Assembly (NCBI GenBank): GCA_030038645.1
Contig: JASHSR010000132.1
Location: forward strand, 1-13,087
DNA length: 13,087 nt
Direction: 5' to 3'
From: Gammaproteobacteria bacterium
GTDB taxonomy: Bacteria; Pseudomonadota; Gammaproteobacteria; Steroidobacterales; Steroidobacteraceae
Below, piece by piece: positions 1 to 6,731 of the stretch (positions within the stretch are counted from its first letter, which is position 1; every line of letters begins with the position of its first letter). Under the pieces are notes generated by a model, which was not told the origin of the DNA, searched no databases, and saw only the letters and a list, made by a program, of their open reading frames with translations. The position numbers and the translations under genes are program-made.

Positions 1-204
1 GGTGTCCCTGTTCATGGACTTGATGAGCACCAGGTCGAGATCCTCGGAATAGCGCACCGCAGGAGCAAGGTGCCCTTTATGGAGCACCGTCCCGCCGCGA
101 AGTGCGAGATGTTCGGCGAGGGTGTCGTCCGAGAAGATCGCCGCTACTGCGCCGTCGTCGTGGACTGCAAGGGCTCGAAGGCCGGCTCCGGCTGGCAGCT
201 GCAA
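1..204 (-). pseudogene. AbiEii/AbiGii-type nucleotidyltransferase, N-terminal piece (runs off left edge; 5' end probably degraded)
   Basis: The minus strand is open from the window edge to at least position 204. It encodes a stretch with the hallmark of the AbiEii/AbiGii nucleotidyltransferase family (type IV toxin-antitoxin toxins, DUF1814-like): an LALRGGTVLHK segment at about residues 33-43 followed by RYSEDLDLVLI at about 51-61. The GGT (residues 37-39) and the E-D-L-D acidic group fit the nucleotide-binding and metal-binding positions of the MNT fold. Family members usually have 30 or more residues before the GGT block, with a QVEQDL-like helix. Here the upstream residues do not resemble that helix and no ATG is available. 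The only nearby start is a TTG at 204, so the 5' end looks truncated or replaced. The rest lies outside the window. A short but functional variant with a TTG start is the alternative. The family call is fairly sure; the pseudogene call is inference. Confidence 0.6.
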
Positions 205-207
205 TGA

Positions 208-213
208 TAGAAT
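208..213 (+). promoter_or_regulatory. Possible -10 box (TAGAAT) for the GNAT gene
   Basis: TAGAAT matches five of six positions of the sigma70 -10 consensus. It lies 9 bases upstream of the GNAT ATG at 223, in otherwise GC-rich sequence. No convincing -35 box is seen 16-18 bases upstream. If used, the transcript would have almost no 5' leader. It abuts the presumed 5' end of the divergent nucleotidyltransferase remnant. Weak evidence. Confidence 0.25.
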
Positions 214-222
214 GTACCGAGG

Positions 223-702
223 ATGATGGAGCAACCGACCATTGCCGCTGCCGAGGTCGCAGACGCCGCGAGGGTTTTGGACCTTCAGAAGGTTGCCTAC
301 CAGAGCGAGGCACGGCTATATAACGATTGGTCTATTCCACCGCTCACTCAAACGCTAGCGAGCATCCTAAAAGAATTCGAGAGCAAGACGTTTCTCAAAG
401 CAACTCTCGGCGACTCGATCGTCGGATCCGTGCGCGCCGTCTATCGGAACAATATCTGCGAGATCGGCCGCTTGATCGTGCATCCAGACTTTCGGCGCCG
501 ATCGATTGGCACTCACCTGATGCAGGCAATCGAGGCGCTCTTTCCTCGAGCCGAGCGCTTTGAGCTGTTCACTGGTGAGCGAAGTCTGGACAATATACGT
601 TTGTATAGCCGTCTCGGATACCGGGTCACCCGCTCAGAGCCGCTTTCGCCGGCGGTCACGTTGATTTATATGGAAAAGCGGCGTCAATCCGTGGCTCCAT
701 AG
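223..702 (+). CDS. GNAT-family N-acetyltransferase
   Basis: A 159-residue single-domain GNAT protein, predicted to be cytoplasmic and to transfer an acetyl group from acetyl-CoA to an amine; the substrate cannot be told. Motif A is visible as EIGRLIVHPDF followed by RRRSIGTHL (residues about 80-99). This contains the R-x-x-G core of the acetyl-CoA loop (R93, G96), though the usual small residue after it is H98. Motif B appears as NIRLYSRLGYR near residues 127-137. Length is normal for the family. Start choice is between ATG 223 and ATG 226; a GAGG at 219-222 sits very close to both, and 226 gives slightly better spacing. Hand counting gives about 53% G+C for bases 301-360 against about 68% for bases 4801-4860, so the gene is compositionally unlike its neighbours and may be acquired. 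GNAT toxins of TacT/AtaT type have similar length, but no ribbon-helix-helix antitoxin gene is next to it. Confidence 0.88.
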   Translation: MMEQPTIAAAEVADAARVLDLQKVAYQSEARLYNDWSIPPLTQTLASILKEFESKTFLKATLGDSIVGSVRAVYRNNICEIGRLIVHPDFRRRSIGTHLMQAIEALFPRAERFELFTGERSLDNIRLYSRLGYRVTRSEPLSPAVTLIYMEKRRQSVAP

Positions 703-1020
703 TGGACACCATCGGCCGCCCATCCTCGGTGGCCATGGCGCCTCGTAACGAATATCGCTCTTCGTCTAAACGTCACGATCCGCGCATTCCACGTCAACGA
801 TATTTGTCCGGGCTTCCGGCGCGGAGTCGGTTATCAACTATAGATGTAGTAGCACGCCGCTGGCCGCGGCCCGCCATGTGCGGACATTCGGACCGACCAC
901 GCGGAGCCCAGGGAGGCGAACTCGCGTTTTCGGTATTCACGGGGTAGAGTCGGACCGCGATCCGGAAAGCCTCGATCCCGGCTCGCCACGAATGAACGAC
1001 CCAAAAAAGGGGAGCATCCA
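703..1020. other. Gene-free interval between the GNAT and DUF8021-like genes
   Basis: This stretch of about 318 bases holds no reading frame with recognisable protein character; the short open frames on both strands are arginine/proline-rich, as expected from random GC-rich sequence. It ends with a clear ribosome binding site, AGGGGAG at 1008-1014, six bases before the ATG at 1021. A TAGAGT at 945-950 could be a -10 element for that gene, but no good -35 box stands 17 bases upstream. No strong hairpin or repeat was found. Confidence 0.55.
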
Positions 1021-1872
1021 ATGAAGCGCTTCAATCTCGCAGGAATCTGCCTCGCGCTCGGCGCGCTATCGCTTCCGCAGCTCAGCCACGCGGAGCTGTC
1101 CTGTACTCGTGGGGGGCTGCGGCAGGCCGTCGATCTCTACCTCGCCGCCCAGACCAAGGGGGATATCTCCGGTCTGCCGCTCGCGAACGGCGTCGGCTAT
1201 TGGGAGAACGCCGCCCCCGCCGACATTCATACGGGATTCATTACCAAACCGATGAAGATCGATCATCAACACAGCATCTTCGATACCGCCACGTGTCAGT
1301 CGTTCACCGAGGTGATCGTGACCAACAAGGCGGCGCCATACGTCTTCGGCACGCGTCTTCGCGTCAACCACGACAAGATCGCGGAGATCGAGATCCTGTG
1401 GACCACGACGGGCTACTGGCTGTTCAACGCCGACTCGTACCTAAAGCATTCCTCGGAGGAGAACTGGGGCCCCATTCCCAAGGACAAGCGGGCTTCGCGC
1501 GACGCGCTCGTCGCCGCGGCCAACGCCTACCTCGATGCCTTTCTGGAGAAGAAGACCGAGTTGGTGCCATGGGGTCACCCCTGCGAGCGGCTCGAGGGCG
1601 GCGCCTACACAGGTAAAGGCTTGCCCTCGGACAGCTGCTCGGTCGGCGTGCCGGCCGGCGTCAATATCGTCAACCGTCGCTTCGTCGTGGACGAGGAGCT
1701 CGGCACGGTCCAGGTGTTCTGCACGTTCGGCGCCGGCGGCCCTCGCGGCGGTAGGGGCCCGGCCGACAGCCACATGTTCCGAGTAGAGAACGGCAAGTTG
1801 CGCTATGTGCACACGCTGACCCACCTGCTGCAGGCGAGCTTCCGGGGTAATCGCCCGCGCGGTAGCCGCTGA
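1021..1872 (+). CDS. Secreted DUF8021-like (NTF2/SnoaL-fold related) protein of unknown function
   Basis: A 283-residue protein with a Sec signal peptide (positively charged start, hydrophobic stretch, likely cleavage after SHA at residue 24). The mature part begins with the SCTR motif that opens DUF8021-type proteins. It carries two related halves, each with an AVDLYLAAQ / AANAYLDAF helix (near residues 36-44 and 165-175). Landmarks include FNADSYLKHSSEENWGPIP in the middle and LEGGAYTGKG, the NRRFVVDEE turn and FRVENGKLRYVHTLT near the end. Mature cysteines are C28, C92, C188, C206 and C234; C188-C206 frames a loop and may be a disulfide. A Gly/Arg-rich insert (GPRGGRG, about residues 240-246) and a basic tail after the last strand look unusual. 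Start is well supported by AGGGGAG six bases upstream. Family assignment is from memory of conserved text. The reaction is unknown to me. It lies 86 bases before an ABC permease pair, so a shared role in export or envelope handling is possible. Confidence 0.75.
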   Translation: MKRFNLAGICLALGALSLPQLSHAELSCTRGGLRQAVDLYLAAQTKGDISGLPLANGVGYWENAAPADIHTGFITKPMKIDHQHSIFDTATCQSFTEVIVTNKAAPYVFGTRLRVNHDKIAEIEILWTTTGYWLFNADSYLKHSSEENWGPIPKDKRASRDALVAAANAYLDAFLEKKTELVPWGHPCERLEGGAYTGKGLPSDSCSVGVPAGVNIVNRRFVVDEELGTVQVFCTFGAGGPRGGRGPADSHMFRVENGKLRYVHTLTHLLQASFRGNRPRGSR

Positions 1873-1901
1873 TTCCCACCGCGCCGTCCCACCGGTAGAG
1901 T
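1873..1901 (+). promoter_or_regulatory. Weak sigma70-like promoter candidate before the permease genes
   Basis: TTCCCA at 1873-1878 (four of six consensus positions) and TAGAGT at 1896-1901 (four of six) are separated by exactly 17 bases, beginning right after the stop codon of the DUF8021-like gene. It could give the permease pair its own promoter. Such matches occur by chance, so confidence is low. Confidence 0.22.
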
Positions 1902-1958
1902 GGGCGATCAGCGGCGGCTCGACGCGAAGCTGCGGCTTGGCCAGGTCAGGAATATCAC

Positions 1959-3104
1959 GTGAAATTCCTTCCGCTCGTCTGGGCCGGGCTCCGGCGCAAG
2001 CCGGTGCGAACAGCGCTGATCTTTCTGCAGGTCGCCGTGGCGTTCGCCCTGTTCGGGGTCTTGCAGGGCATGAAGACGGGCGTGGAGGACGCCATCGCGA
2101 AGGTCCGAGCCGACGTGCTGTTCGTGGGGCCGAGCGTCCAAGGTGCGGCGCGTTTGCCTCTTGCGTACGTCCAGCGACTGAAGTCCATCCCTGGCGTGAA
2201 GTGGGTGTCGTACGCCGACGGCGTGGTCGGGACCTACCAGAAGCCGAACCAGGTCGTGTTCGTGCTCGGAATCGAGCCGAGCGACGTGTGGGAAACGCTC
2301 GAGCCGGACCTGTTCCAGGTGCTGCCCAAGGATCTCGAGGCGCTCCGGAGGAACCGCACCGGCGCGTTGATCACCGCGGACATTGGCAAGAAATACGGCT
2401 GGCATGTCGGAGACCGCATCGCCCTCAACTCGACCACTCTCCAGACGAACGGGTCGGGAACCTGGTTTTTCGACATCGTGGGCATGGTCTCGGATCATGA
2501 GGTCGGCGAAGCGGGCTTCATCGTGGCCAACTACAGCTATCTGGATGAGGCGCGGGCGACCGACAAGGGTACGGTGCGCAATTTCTACGTGCTCGTTTCC
2601 GACCCCAAACAGGCGGCGGCCGTGAGCGACACCATCGACCGCACTTTCGCCAACTCATCGGCCGGAACGAGTACGCACTCGTTTCGAGACGGTGCGCAGC
2701 AGGAGATACAATCGATCGGAGATGTGAACTTTGCCATCCGCACCATCGTGAGCGCGGTGCTCGTGGCGCTGCTGTTCTCCATCTCGACCATGATGATGCA
2801 GTCCATCCGCGAGCGCACGCCGGAGCTCGCCGTACTGAGGACCCTCGGCTTCGGCGATCGAACGGTCTTCATTATCGTGGCGGCAGAGTCGCTGCTGGTG
2901 TGCATTGCCGCCTCGCTCGCGGGCCTCGGGCTGGCGTGGCTCGCGTTTCCCCTGGCGGCCAAGTACGTGGCCGGGCTTACGATGCCGATCGCAGTCGTGG
3001 AGCTCGGCATCCTCGGCGGCGTGCTCGTCGCGCTGATCGGCGTGAGCGTGCCGGGTCTTCGTGCGGCCAGGCTCAACATCGTCGATGCCCTCGCGGGAAG
3101 GTAG
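1959..3104 (+). CDS. ABC transporter permease, MacB/FtsX type (first of a pair)
   Basis: A 381-residue inner-membrane protein with the FtsX/MacB permease layout. It has an N-terminal transmembrane helix at about residues 18-39, a large periplasmic domain (MacB-PCD-like, about 40-250), and three C-terminal helices at about 258-282, 303-333 and 346-368. The segment RERTPELAVLRTLGF (about 285-299), between helices 2 and 3, is the conserved cytoplasmic coupling region through which these permeases contact their ATPase. The C-terminus ends in the typical RAARLNIVDALAG. Members move lipids, lipoproteins or small molecules from the inner membrane or periplasm by mechanotransmission. The start is GTG at 1959, with CAGGA about nine bases upstream; no better ATG fits the N-terminus. 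The next permease starts 8 bases after its stop, so the two are surely cotranscribed and probably form a heterodimer. No ATPase gene is in the window. Confidence 0.88.
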   Translation: MKFLPLVWAGLRRKPVRTALIFLQVAVAFALFGVLQGMKTGVEDAIAKVRADVLFVGPSVQGAARLPLAYVQRLKSIPGVKWVSYADGVVGTYQKPNQVVFVLGIEPSDVWETLEPDLFQVLPKDLEALRRNRTGALITADIGKKYGWHVGDRIALNSTTLQTNGSGTWFFDIVGMVSDHEVGEAGFIVANYSYLDEARATDKGTVRNFYVLVSDPKQAAAVSDTIDRTFANSSAGTSTHSFRDGAQQEIQSIGDVNFAIRTIVSAVLVALLFSISTMMMQSIRERTPELAVLRTLGFGDRTVFIIVAAESLLVCIAASLAGLGLAWLAFPLAAKYVAGLTMPIAVVELGILGGVLVALIGVSVPGLRAARLNIVDALAGR

Positions 3105-3112
3105 GGCGGACA

Positions 3113-4282
3113 GTGGGCTTCTTCAAACAGCTTGGGATGCTGCTGCGCATGAACCTGCTCGGCGTGACGCAGCGCGCGGGACTGGTCTGTACCACCGTCA
3201 TCGGCGTCACGTGCGCCGTCGGCGTGCTGATCTCCATGCTTGCGATGGGCGTCGGCGCGCGGCGGGAAGCGATGGGCAACGTCCGGCCTGACCGTGCGAG
3301 CCTGCTGAGCGTCGGCGCTCTACAGCCGGGACAAAGTAGCATCCCGAAGAGCACGGCGGTGCTGGTTCGCGACCTTCCCGGCATACGACGCAATGCGAAG
3401 GGCGAGCCGATCGCGGTGCCGCAGGCGTTCGTGGGCATGCAGGCTCGAAGGAGATCCTCCGGTACCCTGATCGGCTTCACCCTGGTCGGCTCGGGCGCGA
3501 ACCTCATCGACTACGCCCCGGAGCTGCACCTCACCTCGGGGCGCCTGTTCCGCCCCGGGCTGCGAGAGCTGATCGCGAGCAACTACTGTGCGCGCCAGTA
3601 CGAGCACTTCGGCGTGGGGGACAAGCGGGTGATCCAAGGCGGCGAATGGCTCGTCGTCGGGAACTTCGACCTCGGGCGTGCCGGTGGGACCTGCGTCGCC
3701 TACGCCGATGCCGACACGCTTCTCTCCGTCTTCGGGCGTGACACTTACAACGAGATCAACGTCATGCTGCGGTCCCCGGCCGCGTTCGCGGAGCTGGCCG
3801 CCGCGGTCCAGGCGAATCCACAGCTCCACGTCGAAGCCAAGCGCGAAGCTGAGCTGGTCGCGGCGGGCATGCAGCAGCTGAACGGCATACTGAACTTCGT
3901 CAGCTACTTCGTGGGGATCATCCTCGCCGTCGCGGCGACGATAGGAGCGGCCAATTCGCTGTACGCCGTGGTGGACGGCCGCCGTCGCGAGCTCGCCACG
4001 CTGCGCGCCGTGGGATTCGGCGGATTGCCTGTCGTTGTGTCGATGCTGGGCGAGGCGATGCTTCTCGCGCTTCCCGGCGCCTTGATTGGCGCGGGACTTG
4101 CGTGGCTCTTCTTCAATGGTCGGGCGGCGAGTCCCTTCGGGTTCCAGTTTCACCTTGCGGTCACGCCCTCCCTGGCTGTGCTCGGCATCGTCTGGGCACT
4201 GTGCATGGGCCTGATCGGCGGACTGCTGCCGGCCGTTCGAGCGGCTCGTGTACCCGTCACCGTCGCGCTGCGCGCGACGTGA
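3113..4282 (+). CDS. ABC transporter permease, MacB/FtsX type (second of a pair)
   Basis: A 389-residue FtsX-type permease with the same layout as the preceding gene. It has one N-terminal helix (about residues 20-41), a periplasmic domain, then helices at about 262-285, 305-333 and 352-375. The coupling segment GRRRELATLRAVGFGG lies between helices 2 and 3, and the ending is PAVRAARVPVTVALRA. I place the start at GTG 3113 because it follows the upstream stop by 8 bases, has a GGGCGGA purine-rich stretch just ahead, and gives the expected amphipathic N-terminus before helix 1. The open frame extends further upstream to 2900, but that part overlaps the first permease and is arginine-rich noise. 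The periplasmic domain differs from that of the partner, as usual for heterodimeric pairs. Substrate unknown. A terminator-like hairpin stands 13 bases after the stop, closing the unit. Confidence 0.87.
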   Translation: MGFFKQLGMLLRMNLLGVTQRAGLVCTTVIGVTCAVGVLISMLAMGVGARREAMGNVRPDRASLLSVGALQPGQSSIPKSTAVLVRDLPGIRRNAKGEPIAVPQAFVGMQARRRSSGTLIGFTLVGSGANLIDYAPELHLTSGRLFRPGLRELIASNYCARQYEHFGVGDKRVIQGGEWLVVGNFDLGRAGGTCVAYADADTLLSVFGRDTYNEINVMLRSPAAFAELAAAVQANPQLHVEAKREAELVAAGMQQLNGILNFVSYFVGIILAVAATIGAANSLYAVVDGRRRELATLRAVGFGGLPVVVSMLGEAMLLALPGALIGAGLAWLFFNGRAASPFGFQFHLAVTPSLAVLGIVWALCMGLIGGLLPAVRAARVPVTVALRAT

Positions 4283-4294
4283 GCATCCGCGCTC

Positions 4295-4317
4295 GCGCAG
4301 GTCGCCTGCGCTTTCCC
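4295..4317 (+). terminator. Terminator-like hairpin after the permease pair
   Basis: GCGCAGG (4295-4301) and CCTGCGC (4305-4311) form a perfect 7-bp GC-rich stem with a three-base TCG loop, followed by a short pyrimidine run TTTCCC. It lies 13 bases after the permease stop. The U-tract is short, so intrinsic termination may be partial, but placement and shape are right. Confidence 0.55.
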
Positions 4318-4334
4318 GCCGAGCTTGTTAACGC

Positions 4335-4340
4335 TACCAT
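4335..4340 (+). promoter_or_regulatory. Possible -10 element before the GH3 gene (leaderless start candidate)
   Basis: TACCAT at 4335-4340 lies 6 bases upstream of the ATG at 4347. No Shine-Dalgarno sequence is seen in the preceding 20 bases. If TACCAT is a -10 box, transcription would begin at or near the ATG, giving a leaderless mRNA. No good -35 box supports it. Low confidence. Confidence 0.2.
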
Positions 4341-4346
4341 AGCGCC

Positions 4347-6593
4347 ATGAAGCGCGACGCTGCGAGACTTGTCGGGCTCTGCTTGTCCGCGATGGCGTGC
4401 ATGGCGACGCACGGTGAGGGACATTCGGGCTCCGCGCTCCGTAATGCCTCGCTTTCTCCGGCCGAGCGCGCGCGGGATCTCGTCGCTCACATGACGCTCG
4501 AGGAGAAGGCGGCTCAAGCCGGCTACGCGGCGCCCGCCATTCCCCGGCTCGGCATCCCGGCCTACAACTGGTGGAACGAGGGGCTGCACGGCGTGGCGCG
4601 CGCGGGCGTCGCGACCGTTTTCCCGCAAGCGATCGGCATGGCGGCGAGCTGGGACGTGCCGCTGATGCACCGGGTCGCGAGCACCATCAGCACCGAGTTT
4701 CGCGCCAAGTACGCCGCGACGGTACGGCCCGACGGCAGCTCGGACTGGTATCGCGGACTCACCGTGTGGTCTCCGAACATCAACATCTTTCGCGATCCGC
4801 GCTGGGGGCGCGGACAGGAGACCTACGGAGAGGATCCTTACCTCACGAGCCGCATGGCCGTCGCGTTCATCACGGGGCTCCAGGGCGATGATCCGCGCTA
4901 CTTCAAGACGATTGCGACCGCCAAGCATTTTGCGGTGCACAGCGGACCGGAATCCACTCGCCACCGTGTCGACGTGCGCGTGTCGCCTCACGACCTCGAG
5001 GATACGTATCTGCCGGCGTTTCGCGCCGCAGTCACGGAGGCCAAAGTCCAGTCGGTGATGTGCGCCTACAACGCCGTGGACGGCGCCCCGGCGTGCGCGA
5101 ACGACGCGCTGCTGCAGCAATACCTGCGCCGGGACTGGGGTTTCAAAGGCTACGTGGTGTCGGACTGCGGCGCCGCGGCCGACATCTATCTTCCTCCCGG
5201 CGAGGGCCACCACTACGCGCCGAATCCGCAAGTCGCCGTCGCCGAGGCATTCAAGGCCGGGATGGATCTCATCTGCGGCGATTACCGCCATCACTGGAAT
5301 ATGGAGGCGGACGCGATCGTCGCCGCCGTACGTGAGGGGCTGCTGCAGGAGTCGGTTCTCGACCGATCGCTGCGCCGGTTGTTCGAAGCGCGCATCGAGC
5401 TCGGCATGCTCGATCCGCCGTCGGACGATCCGTACGTGAGGATTCCCGCCTCGGACAACGACACACCGGCGCATCAAGCCGTCGCGCGACGGATGGCGGA
5501 GGAATCACTGGTATTGCTGAGGAACGCCGGCCACCTGCTCCCGCTGCGGCGAACGCCGCACTCGATCGTCGTGATCGGTCCGGATGCGGATAGCGTGGAT
5601 GCGCTGGTCGGCAACTACAACGGCACACCGTCTCACCCGGTTACCGTCCTCGCCGGCATCCGGGCCCGCTTTCCGCAGGCAGCCGTCACTTACGTACAGG
5701 GCTCCGGGCTCATCGACGCCGGTCCGCCCGGACCGGATCCGCTTGCCGCCGCCCGACACGCCGACCTGGTCGTCGTCGTGGACGGCCTCTCGCCGCGCAT
5801 CGAAGGCGAGGAGATGAAGATCAGCGCGCCCGGGTTTTTCGGAGGTGATCGCACCAACCTCGACTTGCCCGCTCCGCAGCGGACTCTTCTCCAGAAGATC
5901 GAGGCGCTCGGCAAGCCCACCGTGCTGGTTCTCATGAACGGCGGCGCGCTGAGCGTCGACTGGGCCGATCGGCACGTACCCGCCATCATCGAAGCCTGGT
6001 ACCCCGGAGAGCAGGGCGGCGCGGCGGTCGCCGCGCTCCTTGCGGGCGATTTCAGCCCCGCGGGCCGCCTGCCCGTCACGTTCTATCAGTCGGTCGATCA
6101 GCTGCCGCCCTTCGGCGATTACTCGATGGCGAACCGGACCTACCGCTACTTCCATGGCGAGCCGCTGTACCCCTTCGGCTACGGATTGAGCTACACGACG
6201 TTCAAGTACGGCGACCCGCGCGTTATTCGAGCCGGCGCCGGCGCGAGTGAGGAAGTCGATGTCTCGGTCGATGTGGCGAATACCGGAGCCATGGCGGGCG
6301 ACGAAGTCGTGCAGCTGTACCTCACGCACCCGGGGGTCATCGGCGCGCCGATGCTCGCGCTCAAGGGCTTCTCCCGCATTCATCTCTCGCGCGGCGAGAA
6401 GAAGTCCGTGCGCTTTAGGCTCCGCAGCCGCGATCTGAGCGTGGTGGACGAGTCCGGAACCCGCCGGATCGTCCCCGGAAATGTCGATGTGTGGATCGGC
6501 GGCGGACAGCCATTGACGCGCCCGGGCCTCGCGCACGCCGCCGGAGTGCGAACGCGCTTCTTGCTCACGCGCGCAGCGGTTCTGCCGGACTGA
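4347..6593 (+). CDS. Glycoside hydrolase family 3 beta-xylosidase-like enzyme, exported
   Basis: A 748-residue GH3 enzyme, expected to release terminal beta-linked sugars from xylo-oligosaccharides, in the periplasm or at the surface. A short hydrophobic N-terminus (about residues 8-21) suggests export. The GH3 N-domain (about 35-330) shows the xylosidase-clade signature YNWWNEGLHGVARAG near 72-86, FRDPRWGRGQETYGEDP near 148-164, the KHF motif, and GYVVSDCGA with the nucleophile D273. The GH3 C-domain (about 385-610) carries IEGEE (E486-E489 region), where the clade's general acid/base is expected, followed by GGDRTNLDLP. A fibronectin-III-like domain closes the protein (about 640-720). Length matches plant/fungal-type xylosidases. 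The WWNEGLHG signature favours beta-xylosidase/alpha-arabinofuranosidase over beta-glucosidase, but substrate remains inference. No Shine-Dalgarno precedes the ATG. An SGNH esterase lies further downstream and could act on the same polysaccharide. Confidence 0.9.
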   Translation: MKRDAARLVGLCLSAMACMATHGEGHSGSALRNASLSPAERARDLVAHMTLEEKAAQAGYAAPAIPRLGIPAYNWWNEGLHGVARAGVATVFPQAIGMAASWDVPLMHRVASTISTEFRAKYAATVRPDGSSDWYRGLTVWSPNINIFRDPRWGRGQETYGEDPYLTSRMAVAFITGLQGDDPRYFKTIATAKHFAVHSGPESTRHRVDVRVSPHDLEDTYLPAFRAAVTEAKVQSVMCAYNAVDGAPACANDALLQQYLRRDWGFKGYVVSDCGAAADIYLPPGEGHHYAPNPQVAVAEAFKAGMDLICGDYRHHWNMEADAIVAAVREGLLQESVLDRSLRRLFEARIELGMLDPPSDDPYVRIPASDNDTPAHQAVARRMAEESLVLLRNAGHLLPLRRTPHSIVVIGPDADSVDALVGNYNGTPSHPVTVLAGIRARFPQAAVTYVQGSGLIDAGPPGPDPLAAARHADLVVVVDGLSPRIEGEEMKISAPGFFGGDRTNLDLPAPQRTLLQKIEALGKPTVLVLMNGGALSVDWADRHVPAIIEAWYPGEQGGAAVAALLAGDFSPAGRLPVTFYQSVDQLPPFGDYSMANRTYRYFHGEPLYPFGYGLSYTTFKYGDPRVIRAGAGASEEVDVSVDVANTGAMAGDEVVQLYLTHPGVIGAPMLALKGFSRIHLSRGEKKSVRFRLRSRDLSVVDESGTRRIVPGNVDVWIGGGQPLTRPGLAHAAGVRTRFLLTRAAVLPD

Positions 6594-6662
6594 TTTGCCA
6601 GATCGACCCCGGACTGATCGGTCTCTCCCTGCCGTCGGGCGCATCCCGATTCGCCGGCGTCG

Positions 6663-6697
6663 TATACTGAAGACGCGAGCTCTCCGCGAAGGAGAGC
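6663..6697 (+). promoter_or_regulatory. TATACT -10 candidate followed by an SD-containing hairpin in the SnoaL-like gene leader
   Basis: TATACT at 6663-6668 matches five of six bases of the -10 consensus; no good -35 box is visible. A start near 6675 would place a perfect 7-bp hairpin at the very 5' end of the transcript: GCTCTCC (6679-6685), loop GCGAA, GGAGAGC (6691-6697). The 3' arm contains AAGGAG (6689-6694), a strong ribosome binding site for a TTG codon at 6699, so that site would be paired. The second site GGAGGG (6720-6725), serving ATG 6732, remains free. Confidence 0.35.
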
Positions 6698-6731
6698 CTT
6701 GCGCATACCTATACGAGTTGGAGGGCGCTCC

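Noticed and set aside
223..702. GNAT protein as a TacT/AtaT-type toxin
   Set aside because: No ribbon-helix-helix antitoxin gene lies on either side, and the conserved text fits a general acetyltransferase type better.
702..947. 81-codon plus-strand open frame after the GNAT gene
   Set aside because: No ribosome binding site, biased Arg/Ser/Pro composition and no recognisable motif.
2900..3112. N-terminal extension of the second permease into the first permease gene
   Set aside because: The extension is arginine-rich out-of-frame translation of the first permease; GTG 3113 gives the expected N-terminus and operon spacing.
5505..6644. 379-codon minus-strand open frame opposite the GH3 gene, and a similar one at 4257-5477
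   Set aside because: Same antisense shadow pattern; the plus strand carries a well-defined GH3 enzyme with all motifs.
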